DNA of 64,000 nt from Paludibacteraceae bacterium (GTDB lineage Bacteria > Bacteroidota > Bacteroidia > Bacteroidales > Paludibacteraceae), in contig JAFXPK010000005.1 of the NCBI GenBank assembly GCA_017527905.1, forward strand, positions 1 through 64,000, given 5' to 3'. The notes under the pieces were generated by a model. It saw nothing but the letters and a program-made list of their open reading frames with translations. It was not told where the DNA came from and did not search any database. Shown here one piece after another: positions 51,335-60,200 of the stretch (within the stretch, counting starts at the first letter, position 1; the number at the start of each line of letters is the position of its first letter). The position numbers and the translations under genes are program-made.

Positions 51335-52564
51335 ATGAAAAATAGATTCATCCACCATATAGCTCTATTGTCGATTCTCACCTTGTACTCCTGCAAGGAT
51401 GAAGTGAAACGCTATGAGGTGGACCCCGTACTGGACCCTTACCTCCAACTCTTCCTTCAGGAGGGCAGCAAAAGAGGCGTAGAGATAGACGTGAAAGGGA
51501 ATGGACTACTGATGGAATTCACCAAACTGGAAGGACTGACCATCGGACTTTGCACCTACCAAGACCCTCTGCTGGTGCAGATTGACAGGGATTACTGGAC
51601 CGAAACCACACACTACGAAGACCAAGAGAACTTACGGCAAAACGTGGTGTTCCACGAATTGGGACACGGACTGCTCAACAGATCGCACAACAACAACATC
51701 CTCGAAAACTACGAATGGAAAACCATCATGTGCGGCGGCGACGATGTGGATGGTAGAGACTGGGCGGTGAACTTCAACGGATACCGAAAGGAATACTATC
51801 TGGACGAATTATTCAACATACGGACTCCCGCACCAGCGTGGAGCAAGAAGGCTACCTTCGACGGAGAGAAGGGCACGCTGACCGGGAACCTGGACATGAA
51901 CCGTTCCTACAACGGGAAGGACGAGATGGGGAACACATACCTGATGAGAAACAATATCTATTCCATCACCTCCGTCAACAAGAATAACAACAGCATCATT
52001 CCGCTGGTGTCGGAACAGATAAACGGAGACTTCTACTTCGAGGTGGTTCTGAAAGCCACCCTGACGGAGAACATCAGCACAACGGGCATATGCGCCCTTT
52101 ATGATTACGACAACAACCAAAAATACAACCCACGTACCCGAGACAAACAATACCCCATCAACGACGGGTGCAACTATCTCGCGATCAAGGAGGAATCCAT
52201 CGGCGACCAGTTCTATCTGATCAACTCGAACTGCTACCTCCCCATCGCGGAAGTCCTGATAAAGGATCTCTACAAGCACGACGATTACAACAAATACGCC
52301 ATATCCAAGCACGATGGAGAGGTCTTTTTCTACATCAACGACCAACTGGTTTTCAGAAACGACTACCAAGCGGATGTGCCTTACATCTCGTTTGGCGTAA
52401 TCCTGCCCGCCATGGGGAAACTGGACATCACGTCCGCCGAACTCTATGAGCTAGGGACAACATTACGCACCAAGAAAAGTGCACGGGCAATCGGGCCAAG
52501 AGAGGGTTCGTTTACCTCCCCGATAAAAATTTCGTCAAAGAAACTGAAGGATTATCGCAAATAA
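51335..52564 (+). CDS. Putative zinc metallopeptidase-like lipoprotein with C-terminal LamG-like domain
   Basis: From ATG 51335 (409 residues) the protein has a signal and lipobox (LTLYSC, Cys20); an upstream reading adds a non-signal stretch. Residues about 90-130 carry VVFHELGHGLLNRSH, an HExxHxxxxxxH zinc site typical of metzincin-like peptidases. After about residue 170 there is a beta-sandwich region resembling LamG/3-keto-disaccharide-type domains (GDFYFEVVLKATL, then VFFYINDQLVFRNDY). Such Bacteroidota lipoproteins are thought to act at the cell surface. The protein substrate is unknown. Confidence 0.7.
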   Translation: MKNRFIHHIALLSILTLYSCKDEVKRYEVDPVLDPYLQLFLQEGSKRGVEIDVKGNGLLMEFTKLEGLTIGLCTYQDPLLVQIDRDYWTETTHYEDQENLRQNVVFHELGHGLLNRSHNNNILENYEWKTIMCGGDDVDGRDWAVNFNGYRKEYYLDELFNIRTPAPAWSKKATFDGEKGTLTGNLDMNRSYNGKDEMGNTYLMRNNIYSITSVNKNNNSIIPLVSEQINGDFYFEVVLKATLTENISTTGICALYDYDNNQKYNPRTRDKQYPINDGCNYLAIKEESIGDQFYLINSNCYLPIAEVLIKDLYKHDDYNKYAISKHDGEVFFYINDQLVFRNDYQADVPYISFGVILPAMGKLDITSAELYELGTTLRTKKSARAIGPREGSFTSPIKISSKKLKDYRK

Positions 52565-52566
52565 TT

Positions 52567-52596
52567 TTTGTAGGTTCACAACATCACTTATATTTG
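52567..52596 (+). promoter_or_regulatory. Promoter of the two-TM protein gene
   Basis: TTTG (52567-52570) and TATATTTG (52589-52596) lie 18 bases apart. Confidence 0.5.
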
Positions 52597-52623
52597 TAAT
52601 TCGTATAACAAAAAGATTGCAGA

Positions 52624-53610
52624 ATGGAAAACGAAAACAACCAGGAGATGAATATCTTCACCATGACATCACGCTTGGGTCGCGCCATTTACGGAGTAAT
52701 AAAATGGATTCTTTCCATTTTGGGCTATATTCTTAGAGCCGCCTACCAATACAAACTCTTATTCCTCGGGTTCGCCCTAGTGGCGATAGGTTTCAGCCTG
52801 TACGAGTCCAGAGAAGACAACCACACGTATGAAGGATTTTTACACTTGAAGCTCAATGACGGGGAATCGGTTCTTTACCAGACCTTGGTGCATGACCTGA
52901 ACGAGTATTCGAAGGAAGAAGATGTGGCAGGCCTCGCCAAAGAACTGGAGGTTTCAGAGGATTTAGCCGCAAGAATCGTCAAATTGGATGCGCACCATGT
53001 CATAGACAAATACCGCGACACAACGGTGGACTATGTGGACTATGACAACAGTGTTCCGTTGGGTGACACGATCGACTTCGCAGTACCTGACCAACTCGTG
53101 ATTTCCGCAAGGGTGAAGGGAATCGAGGAATTCGCGAAATTGGAGGAGGCCTTGAAGAAGTATTTCTCCAAAAACGACTATCTCGTTTCGCTGAACATCG
53201 CCAGAATAAAACTGCAGGAGGAGAAGGAATGGATGTACCACAATGCACTCCTGAACATCGACAGTCTGCAGAAGATAGAGTTTTTCAAAAGCAATGGCGG
53301 CAACTACCTGGAGTTCTCCTCCATCAACGAGAAGAAAGCAAGCGTTCCATTCATCAAGGCGAAAAAGCAAATGTTCTATGATGACATGCAAAAATTGTTC
53401 GAGCTCACAGGAAAAATCGAGGAGGACATGTCGGCTAATTTGGATGTTGTGACCGTCCTTTCCAGTTTCCATCCAGCGAAAGCTCCTGTCAATTCCTTCG
53501 CAAAATTAATGTGCCGCAACGGATTGGTCGCTTTGTTGTTGTTCCTGATCATCGCAATGATTTGGAGACACAAGAAAGACATCCGTAAATACCTCGACAA
53601 GGGCATATGA
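52624..53610 (+). CDS. Two-TM protein with large periplasmic domain, Wzz-like topology
   Basis: The 328-residue protein has TM segments near residues 42-62 and 298-316 with an intervening extracytoplasmic domain (about 65-295) containing helices (FAKLEEALKKYFS, IARIKLQEEKEWMYHNALL). This layout is like Wzz/chain-length-determinant proteins, but I see no diagnostic motif. The N-terminal cytoplasmic part is Asn/Glu-rich. It stands alone between two terminators. Function unknown. Confidence 0.6.
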   Translation: MENENNQEMNIFTMTSRLGRAIYGVIKWILSILGYILRAAYQYKLLFLGFALVAIGFSLYESREDNHTYEGFLHLKLNDGESVLYQTLVHDLNEYSKEEDVAGLAKELEVSEDLAARIVKLDAHHVIDKYRDTTVDYVDYDNSVPLGDTIDFAVPDQLVISARVKGIEEFAKLEEALKKYFSKNDYLVSLNIARIKLQEEKEWMYHNALLNIDSLQKIEFFKSNGGNYLEFSSINEKKASVPFIKAKKQMFYDDMQKLFELTGKIEEDMSANLDVVTVLSSFHPAKAPVNSFAKLMCRNGLVALLLFLIIAMIWRHKKDIRKYLDKGI

Positions 53611-53643
53611 TAGAGATGTGACATCTTGTACATTGAAAAATAT

Positions 53644-53677
53644 AAGCGGGAGGAGAAAGTTCTTCCCGCTTTTTTTG
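53644..53677 (+). terminator. Terminator of the two-TM gene
   Basis: Stem AAGCGGGA/TTCCCGCTT (53644-53651 with about 53663-53671), then T7. Confidence 0.8.
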
Positions 53678-53683
53678 TGGCAT

Positions 53684-53711
53684 AAAAAAGGGGAATACCA
53701 CCGTACTCCCC
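53684..53711 (-). terminator. Minus-strand terminator of the vWA gene
   Basis: Stem 53690-53698 with 53703-53711 (one mismatch); on the minus strand six T follow. Confidence 0.7.
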
Positions 53712-53738
53712 TCTTCGTTTAATCAGTTGTATTTAACT

Positions 53739-54956
53739 TTATATTTTCAGCATCTCGTTAGCGATTTCCCTCACACGGTCAATCTCCTTCTGCAAGGCCA
53801 TCTTCTCTTGTTTAAGCGCCTCCAAGTTAGCCTCCTGCTCCTTTGCGCGATGCTTGAGTTGAAGGTTCTGCTCAGTGAGTTTCTTGTTCACCGTCCTCAG
53901 CTCCTCGATGGTCATCTCATGATCCTTGATGGCGGCTTTCAGCCTATCAAATGCAATCTCTGTTTCTTTTCCACCTTCCAGGATTTGGTCCATCATGGCT
54001 TTGTTCTTACCTAATAGCGCCACGATGTTGGAGTTGGACTCCTCGATCGCCTTCACGTTGGCGGATTTCTGAGCGGAGCGTGCTGCCTGCAACTCTGCGA
54101 TGGCGGCGATTTCCGCCTTGTATTCGTTCTCTTTTTCGATGTCGAAGGCTGGCTCGATCACTTCAGCCGCGATGGATGAGAATGCCGGTTCTTCTTTTTT
54201 CTCCTGTTGAACTGGGGCTTGTGCGGCTGGTTTAGGAGCCGGTGCGGCTGGTTGGGAAACAAATGCCGCGCGGATAGGTTCCTCCCTCACCCTGACAGGC
54301 TCCGGCTCCGGAATCTTTGCCGTGATAGGCTCCGGTGCTGGTGCAGGTTGTGGTGCAGGTGCAGGCTCTGGCGCCTTTGCGGAAATGGCATTGTGCAGTG
54401 CGTCGATGACTGGGGCAATGATGCCGCGGAGAGTCAACACGTCGCAGGTCTGCTCCACATTACAGAAAGCTCCGCCGGTCATGTCGGCCACCTTCTTCGC
54501 TGTCCTTTGGTTAGCCTCGGACATGCAGATACCAATGATATTCACTTGAATTGGATAATCCTTTGTCGCCTTCTCCACTTCGTAGTCCAACACGCCGGCA
54601 TCAGTGTCCTCTCCGTTCGTCACAAAAACGATGCGGCGGGTCACTTCTCCATTCGTTTTCTCGAATTTCTTGAAACCGGCGCAAGATTCCTTGAATGCCT
54701 CCGCAATCGGCGCCCCACCATTAGGGAACGGCAGGTTCTGGATCTTCTTGACGAAGTCCTCACGCATGTTGGAACCCATATCCAACGAATTGATGATGAT
54801 AGGAGACTTAACGATTGAAAGGAAGGTTCGCATACCAAATGGTTCCGAGAAATCCACGTTCGGAACGATGCCGTCTATAACCACATTTTGGACAATAGGC
54901 ACTTTCTTGTCCATCTTATCGGAGATGTCGATAAGAAAATCAATTGCATTTTTCAT
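53739..54956 (-). CDS. vWA domain protein with Pro/Ala linker and C-terminal coiled coil
   Basis: The 405-residue protein has an N-terminal vWA domain (about 1-185) of the TerY/TerF-like type: FLIDISDKM, MRTFLSIVK, RIVFVTNGEDTD. The MIDAS is degenerate: D-x-S is present (Asp10, Ser12), but the second Ser is Asp or Lys, and the usual GGTP reads GGAP. A Pro/Ala/Glu-rich linker (about 190-250) joins a coiled coil (about 280-405, LRTVNKKLTEQNLQLKHRAKEQ). No signal peptide, so it is cytoplasmic. It could be a scaffold for a stress or envelope complex; no tellurite genes are nearby, so the role is open. Confidence 0.7.
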   Translation of the reverse strand: MKNAIDFLIDISDKMDKKVPIVQNVVIDGIVPNVDFSEPFGMRTFLSIVKSPIIINSLDMGSNMREDFVKKIQNLPFPNGGAPIAEAFKESCAGFKKFEKTNGEVTRRIVFVTNGEDTDAGVLDYEVEKATKDYPIQVNIIGICMSEANQRTAKKVADMTGGAFCNVEQTCDVLTLRGIIAPVIDALHNAISAKAPEPAPAPQPAPAPEPITAKIPEPEPVRVREEPIRAAFVSQPAAPAPKPAAQAPVQQEKKEEPAFSSIAAEVIEPAFDIEKENEYKAEIAAIAELQAARSAQKSANVKAIEESNSNIVALLGKNKAMMDQILEGGKETEIAFDRLKAAIKDHEMTIEELRTVNKKLTEQNLQLKHRAKEQEANLEALKQEKMALQKEIDRVREIANEMLKI

Positions 54957-55351
54957 GATATCATTAATATGTTTTCTAATATGTTTTGCTCGCTAAAATA
55001 CAAATTGTATCAATATATAGCAAAAATAACACAATAAAAATGATTGAGCGGACTCAATGCAGGTTCCATAACTTGCATTTTGTCTCATTATATTTGCCTT
55101 ATTGGCGCCAGAGATTAGAATCGCTCCCAAGACGCAGACCACCGATGCCCAAGAGAATATCGAACCTCAAAGTGGGGAAGAGGCCCAGTAGGTATAAAGA
55201 CGATGGAACAGAAGGATGACAACGAATCTTTGTCGGAATTTGTTTGGCGGTACCGCATATTTTTGTTACGTTTGTTAAGAAGGGTTCTGAAAAATCATTT
55301 TCCACTAATTCTGTGGTTTTCAGGAGCCGTCACAAAATAACAAAAGAGGAT
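54957..55351. other. Intergenic region with divergent promoter elements
   Basis: No convincing gene is seen in this 395-base stretch. The minus strand has TATTTTTG (55028-55021), suited to the vWA gene. The plus strand has TATATTTG (55089-55096) and TATTTTTG (55258-55265). A 24-codon reading from ATG 55147 is too short to support without comparison. Confidence 0.4.
55258..55265 (+). promoter_or_regulatory. -7 promoter element for the PD-(D/E)XK-like gene
   Basis: TATTTTTG matches TAnnTTTG and lies upstream of ATG 55352. This supports the later start over one at 55244. Confidence 0.4.
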
Positions 55352-56164
55352 ATGTGCGCGGAGATTAGTCATAACCAAGAGAAGAAAGACAAGCGTGAAT
55401 GGGCGATCATCCAGATGTTCCGCTCTTCTTGTCCCACCTTCCCGATAGGCGAACTGGAGAAATCGGAGTCGCCCGACTTCCTTTTGCAGACGGACAAGCG
55501 GCTGTATGGGATCGAGCTCACCGAGCTGAAGTACGAGCGGGAGGACCGGGAGTTCAATCTGCGGGCGCATGAGGATTTCCTCTCCGTGCTCATGCAGGAC
55601 GCGCAGGCCATCTTCGAACGCAAACACAACTTCAAGCTGATCGTCGACGTCCATTTCTCCAATGAGCTCAACGAGACGGTCTCGTCGATGGACGATGATT
55701 TACGCTCCATCATCCGCCAGGATTTCGCGGAGACCATCGTCAAGCTGGTGGAGGATAACCTGCCGGAGGCGACGGGCATCCAGTACAAGATAGACCGCAC
55801 CTCCAAGTACGGGTTCCAAAACCTTCCAAAGAAAATCGAGTGCATCAATATCAAGAACGTGACCGGCCGGTGGTACGACGGATTGTGGTACGCCGCCATC
55901 TCAGCGAAGGTCAAACCGCTCTCCATCGCCAGCGTTTCCCAACGGTTGATCGCAAAGGAGTGGAAGCTGAAGAAATACAATCCGATATGCGACGAGCAGT
56001 GGTTGATCATCATACAAAACAGCTTCCTGATGTCCAGCTCCTATAACCCGCTCACGGCGAGCGAGGCATTGGCCCATAAATACAAGAGCACTTTCGACAA
56101 GGTCTATGTGTTCGAGCGCAGTGCGGGCAGCGTTTCTCTTTTAAAAACAGAAAAATATGATTAG
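55352..56164 (+). CDS. PD-(D/E)XK-like protein of unknown function
   Basis: From ATG 55352 the protein has 270 residues. The segment SPDFLLQTDKRLYGIELTELKYE fits the beta-hairpin core of PD-(D/E)XK nucleases, with Asp and Glu in place; the Lys would be the one in ELK or is replaced by Thr in ELT. Similar 'DF...GIEvTE' proteins are common uncharacterised genes. An upstream start at 55244 would overlap the -7 element. The next gene begins 28 bases downstream but looks unrelated (a lipoprotein). A DNA-directed or defence role is possible but not shown. Confidence 0.55.
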   Translation: MCAEISHNQEKKDKREWAIIQMFRSSCPTFPIGELEKSESPDFLLQTDKRLYGIELTELKYEREDREFNLRAHEDFLSVLMQDAQAIFERKHNFKLIVDVHFSNELNETVSSMDDDLRSIIRQDFAETIVKLVEDNLPEATGIQYKIDRTSKYGFQNLPKKIECINIKNVTGRWYDGLWYAAISAKVKPLSIASVSQRLIAKEWKLKKYNPICDEQWLIIIQNSFLMSSSYNPLTASEALAHKYKSTFDKVYVFERSAGSVSLLKTEKYD

Positions 56165-56192
56165 ATTCGCGGTGCATTGATTACGATACGGA

Positions 56193-57323
56193 ATGACTAC
56201 AATGACGAAACGAATAGCGACGATTTTACCTGTCGCATGCCTGCTCACCGCATGTATCCAAGAGGAACCTTTGAATGCGGAGGCGGACATTCTCTCGTGT
56301 AACCTCTCATCGGACAAGGATATCCTAATGGTTCCGGCAGACACGGCGATGCCTGTCACCAGCACCACCGAAAACATAGACATACCCGTCCGCGCAGGTG
56401 CGGATCTTCATGCCAGGACGCCCCGATTCATCATCACGGAGGGTGCCACCATCTCTCCGGCCAGCGGATCACGCCAAGATTTCTCGGGGGGAAAAGCCGT
56501 GCGGTATGTAGTGACCTCGCAGGATGGGAAGTGGAACCGTAAGTATCATGTCTCTTACGTCTCCTTCGAACTGACTACCCAATACGCTTTCGAGGATTAC
56601 GAACTCAACTCCACAGGGAAATACCAAATGATCAGCGAGGTGGTGGACGGACGTACCATGCTCAACTGGTGGGGAACCGGAAACCCGGGATATTGTCTCG
56701 CCAACTCATTGGCCACGCCAACCGAGTACCCTACCGCCATCGTGCCTGGGGGAAGGTCGGGCAATTGCCTCCAACTCGTCACCCGTTCCGCCGGAGTATT
56801 CGGCAAAATGGCGGGCATGCCTATCGCGCCGGGGAACCTGTTCTTAGGCACATTCGACGTAGCCAGCGCACTGAGAGCGCCGTTGCAGGCCACCCATTTC
56901 GGAATCCCTTTCCGCCAGACACCAAAGACCGTCAAAGGGTACTATAAGTTCAAGTCCGGCGAGCAGATGACGGATGGGGAAGGGAATGAGATATCCGGGA
57001 AGGACAACTTCAACATCTATGCGATGCTCTATGAGAATACGGACGAGAACGGCAACCAGGTGGTCCTCGACGGCACCAACTCCAACGACAGTCCGCACCT
57101 CGTCCTCTACGGAAAGATTGAGGGGCAAGGGGAAACTGACGAATGGACTCCGTTCTCCTTCGACATGAAGGCGGTGAACGGGAAGGAACTGGACCCGGAG
57201 AAGCTCGCCAGATTCGGATATAATTTCTCCATCGTATTCTCCTCCAGCCTGAAGGGTGATATCTTCACGGGTGCCGTGGGTAGTACCCTGATGATTGATG
57301 ATGTGGAGGTCGAATGCAGGTAA
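56193..57323 (+). CDS. PCMD domain lipoprotein
   Basis: The 376-residue protein has a lipoprotein signal (PVACLLTAC, Cys21 counting from ATG 56193; ATG 56202 is an alternative start). It matches Bacteroidota 'putative carbohydrate metabolism domain' (PCMD) proteins: an N-terminal Ig-like region to about residue 125, then the PCMD part with QYAFEDYELNSTGKYQMI, GYCLANSLATPTEYPT and a C-terminal STLMIDDVEVE. Such lipoproteins are probably surface glycan-binding proteins. A beta-barrel gene follows 14 bases later, suggesting a joint envelope function. Confidence 0.8.
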   Translation: MTTMTKRIATILPVACLLTACIQEEPLNAEADILSCNLSSDKDILMVPADTAMPVTSTTENIDIPVRAGADLHARTPRFIITEGATISPASGSRQDFSGGKAVRYVVTSQDGKWNRKYHVSYVSFELTTQYAFEDYELNSTGKYQMISEVVDGRTMLNWWGTGNPGYCLANSLATPTEYPTAIVPGGRSGNCLQLVTRSAGVFGKMAGMPIAPGNLFLGTFDVASALRAPLQATHFGIPFRQTPKTVKGYYKFKSGEQMTDGEGNEISGKDNFNIYAMLYENTDENGNQVVLDGTNSNDSPHLVLYGKIEGQGETDEWTPFSFDMKAVNGKELDPEKLARFGYNFSIVFSSSLKGDIFTGAVGSTLMIDDVEVECR

Positions 57324-57337
57324 TGAAAGGGTTTGAG

Positions 57338-58105
57338 ATGAAAAAGAGATGCTTAATAACCATAGGATTCCTTCTGATGACAAGCCTTTGGGGCGCTGTT
57401 TCGGCGGATGAGCAGGAGAAACAGACTCCTTGCGCATCGTATTTCAACGCCAAACTGGGGTACAGCCTAGGGGGCACGACTCCGTTCCCCATCCCTGCCG
57501 AGATCAGGGAGATTAAGGGGTTCAAGCCCCTTTGCAACCTGTCGGTCCAGGCGCTCTATCGGATCGGGATGTCCGAACGCTGGGCCATTCAGCCCGGCTT
57601 GCGTGTCGAGCGCAAGGGGATGACCTCCGACGCCAACGTGAAGAACTACGGCATGACCATCGACGATGGGGAGGGCGGCACCGTTTCGGGAAGGTGGACA
57701 GGCGACGTCCGCATGACTTCCGACATGCTGCAGATGACCTTGCCTTTCTCCGCCGTCTTCTGTTGCTCTTCCCGGTGGGACCTCCATGCGGGGTTGTACA
57801 TGGGTTTCCTGTTGAGGCATAAGTTCTACGGGGAGGTCTCCAACGGTTACTTGCGGGAAGGAGACCCGACGGGGGCGAAGATAGAAATAGACGACCAACC
57901 GCAGACATTCGACTTCTCGGAGGAGATGCGCAACCTGCAATGGGGGGCGACGTTGGGCGGGGAGTACCATATTTGTCCGAAAATCGGTATATTCGCGGAT
58001 CTGAACTGGGGTTTCAACGATATCTTCGTGAAGGATTTCACGACCATCACGTTCGGCCTCTATCCGGTCTATGCGACGTTGGGCGTTTCCTACTCGCTGA
58101 AATAG
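57338..58105 (+). CDS. Outer-membrane beta-barrel protein, PorT/OmpW-like
   Basis: From ATG 57338 (255 residues) the protein has a signal peptide (1-24) and alternating hydrophobic strands of an eight-stranded barrel (LGYSLGGTTPFPIP, ALYRIGMSERWAIQPGLRVERKGM, AVFCCSSRWDLHAGLYMGF, ending YATLGVSYSLK). It fits the Bacteroidota 'outer membrane beta-barrel' (PF13568) group. Earlier in-frame starts at 57314 overlap the PCMD gene. It is probably co-expressed with the PCMD lipoprotein. Exact function unknown. Confidence 0.8.
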   Translation: MKKRCLITIGFLLMTSLWGAVSADEQEKQTPCASYFNAKLGYSLGGTTPFPIPAEIREIKGFKPLCNLSVQALYRIGMSERWAIQPGLRVERKGMTSDANVKNYGMTIDDGEGGTVSGRWTGDVRMTSDMLQMTLPFSAVFCCSSRWDLHAGLYMGFLLRHKFYGEVSNGYLREGDPTGAKIEIDDQPQTFDFSEEMRNLQWGATLGGEYHICPKIGIFADLNWGFNDIFVKDFTTITFGLYPVYATLGVSYSLK

Positions 58106-58169
58106 ATGATATTATATAATAATTAAAGAGAAAATACGTTTTAAACCATACATAGGTTAGATTCATATC

Positions 58170-58934
58170 ATGATGAGAAAGATTATTTTTAGCATACTCT
58201 TCGTAGGAGCCCTCCTGTCCGGTTATTCGACGGCCAAGGCCGAATATGCGCATGGCAGAACGCTAAATCTTATCAATGCCGATAATAGGCTATACCACTT
58301 CGGTTTCATATTGGGCCTCAACTCCATGGACTTTAACGTAACCAATTCCGGTATTCCATGCACTCCGGACGGGGAGATATGGACGGAAGAGAGCGAAAAG
58401 GAACCCGAGATATGGTATGGTGAGGACACCAAGATGTCGCCGGGATTCTCCGTCGGAATCATCTCTGACCTGCGTATCTTCTCATGGTTGGACCTGCGTT
58501 TCACACCTACCCTTTTCTTCAACTCACGCCAACTATGCTTCAAGACCGCACAGGGTGTGGAGAGGGAGGATGGCAAGATAACCGTCCAGTCCAACATGAT
58601 GGAGTTCCCGTTCACGCTTAAGTTCCGCGGACAGAGGAAGAACAACTATCGTCCATACCTGTTGGCGGGTGGTGCGTTCACGGTCGACATGGGCCGTTCG
58701 AGCGAAGACCCTATCATGCTGAAACAGATCGACTACGGTGTGGAGGTAGGCTTGGGCATCGATTTCTATCTGCCTTATTTCAAGCTGGCTCCTGAACTGA
58801 AATTCTACTTCGGACTGGGTGACGTGTTGGAACGTGACAGGCCCGAGATCGCAAGCATGGAAGACATGAAATTCACCCATACCATGTCTCGATTGACATC
58901 AAGGCTGATCATATTGAACTTTAACTTCGAATAG
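58170..58934 (+). CDS. porT: PorT-like T9SS outer-membrane protein
   Basis: The 254-residue protein has a signal peptide (about 1-24) and matches PorT: NLINADNRLYHFGFILGLNSMDF at the N-terminus, SPGFSVGIISDLRIFSWLDLRF, and SNMMEFPFTLKFRGQRKNNYRPYLLAGG. PorT is an outer-membrane barrel required for type IX secretion. ATG 58173 (second Met) is also possible. Its presence supports T9SS export for the proteins with sorting tails at 8960 and 41630-50911. It follows another barrel gene after 64 bases. Confidence 0.85.
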   Translation: MMRKIIFSILFVGALLSGYSTAKAEYAHGRTLNLINADNRLYHFGFILGLNSMDFNVTNSGIPCTPDGEIWTEESEKEPEIWYGEDTKMSPGFSVGIISDLRIFSWLDLRFTPTLFFNSRQLCFKTAQGVEREDGKITVQSNMMEFPFTLKFRGQRKNNYRPYLLAGGAFTVDMGRSSEDPIMLKQIDYGVEVGLGIDFYLPYFKLAPELKFYFGLGDVLERDRPEIASMEDMKFTHTMSRLTSRLIILNFNFE

Positions 58935-59042
58935 GAGTTAAGGTATAGTCTATTATATATTATTGATTAACCCCCAAGTGGCTTAAATCCTGTCACTGGC
59001 AACAGTGAAACTTTGCCGAGCCGCAAGAAATATTTAACAGAA

Positions 59043-59975
59043 ATGAAAGCCAATAATAAAGTATCGTTTAATGTGCTTTGTGCATTGGCACTTTGTGTCA
59101 TATGTGTTTATTTGGGGTATTTCTTCCGCTCTATACAAAATAACTGTATACTAGAGGATCAGTCCTGTTTAATCAGCCACACCCAATCTCTTATTTATGA
59201 CGAGAACTATGAATATTATACTGTCCTCAACAGATTCCTAGGATCAATAAATCCCGAAAATCTCATAGATAGTAGATGCGTTTCGTGCAAGACAGGAAGA
59301 ACTGATAATACTATTTTGGCAGATTGGTTTGAAAAAGCCATCATGCGTTTGAATGTCCGCGAAATAAACATATGGGAACATACATGGAGTATACGGGGAG
59401 ATGATACTGCGAAACTTTATCGCATTGAAAATCTGCGTGATAGTTTGTGGCTGTCGTCGACTAAGGATACTGTTTGCATTCCCTCTTCTTGGTGGACTTC
59501 CTTGGCGAATGAGGTGAAACACACCCCGACAGACTCAATCTCATTAGACCGTATGAACATTCAGGAGGAAGATATACAACGGTTCGATTCGTTGTTAAAT
59601 TCAAATAAACTTCCTGGGCCCTTTTTCCTAAGTAAACCCTTATCTGCCACAGATGTGATAGAAAAAATGAGAAAGGAGTCACTTCCAGCAGGAAATGCGC
59701 CAATGTGGAATCTCCTTGAAATCCAATTCGTGGACGCTTGGGGAGGGATTTTTACAGCGGTTAATAATTCCGACATTGACCCGAATGGCTATATTTGGAC
59801 AATTTCTTATTATGGGTTCTATTTCAGATATCATGGATTAGCTTTCCAAGAGCTGATACGGAATTGCATCTCGCCCGATTCTCCGCTTTATCATAAGCTT
59901 GGGAAAGAAATGATGTTGTTAAATCTGAACGCAACATGTTGGGGGGAAGATGTGTGTATATACGAGTTGGATTAG
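59043..59975 (+). CDS. Hypothetical protein with N-terminal TM segment
   Basis: From ATG 59043 (310 residues) the protein has one TM near residues 9-29 and then a predicted extracytoplasmic part with five Cys residues and a mix of Asp, Ser and Trp (WLSSTKDTVCIPSSWWTSLANE, PMWNLLEIQFVDAWGGIF). An upstream TTG at 59013 adds no similarity. No family is recognised. It does not share an obvious operon. Confidence 0.55.
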   Translation: MKANNKVSFNVLCALALCVICVYLGYFFRSIQNNCILEDQSCLISHTQSLIYDENYEYYTVLNRFLGSINPENLIDSRCVSCKTGRTDNTILADWFEKAIMRLNVREINIWEHTWSIRGDDTAKLYRIENLRDSLWLSSTKDTVCIPSSWWTSLANEVKHTPTDSISLDRMNIQEEDIQRFDSLLNSNKLPGPFFLSKPLSATDVIEKMRKESLPAGNAPMWNLLEIQFVDAWGGIFTAVNNSDIDPNGYIWTISYYGFYFRYHGLAFQELIRNCISPDSPLYHKLGKEMMLLNLNATCWGEDVCIYELD

Positions 59976-60077
59976 TGAATAGCGGGAATAGATTTCGAGG
60001 GAGTTAAGAGTTAAGAAACGTCGTTCGACGAAGCCAATTAAGCGTTTAGGGTAAAATATTGTCGAAATTTAGAACCA

Positions 60078-60108
60078 TTTGCCAGATTAAGAAAAAAAAC
60101 TTACTTTG
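60078..60108 (+). promoter_or_regulatory. Candidate promoter for the 60201 gene
   Basis: TTTG (60078-60081) and TTACTTTG (60101-60108, one mismatch) lie 19 bases apart. Transcription would begin close to ATG 60115. Confidence 0.45.
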
Positions 60109-60114
60109 GCATCC

Positions 60115-60183
60115 ATGAAGAAAAACATACCCCGCGACGCCATGGGCCAGCGCATCGCCAAGACGGTGATCAACAAGAATTAA
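60115..60183 (+). CDS. Possible 22-codon leader peptide or toxin-tail remnant
   Basis: ATG to TAA encodes MKKNIPRDAMGQRIAKTVINKN. It is GC-richer than the flanks and starts near the predicted transcript start. It ends 17 bases before the 60201 gene. It may be a leader peptide or the leftover end of a displaced gene; without comparison this is weak. Confidence 0.25.
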   Translation: MKKNIPRDAMGQRIAKTVINKN

Positions 60184-60200
60184 CAAAATAAAGGAAAGCA

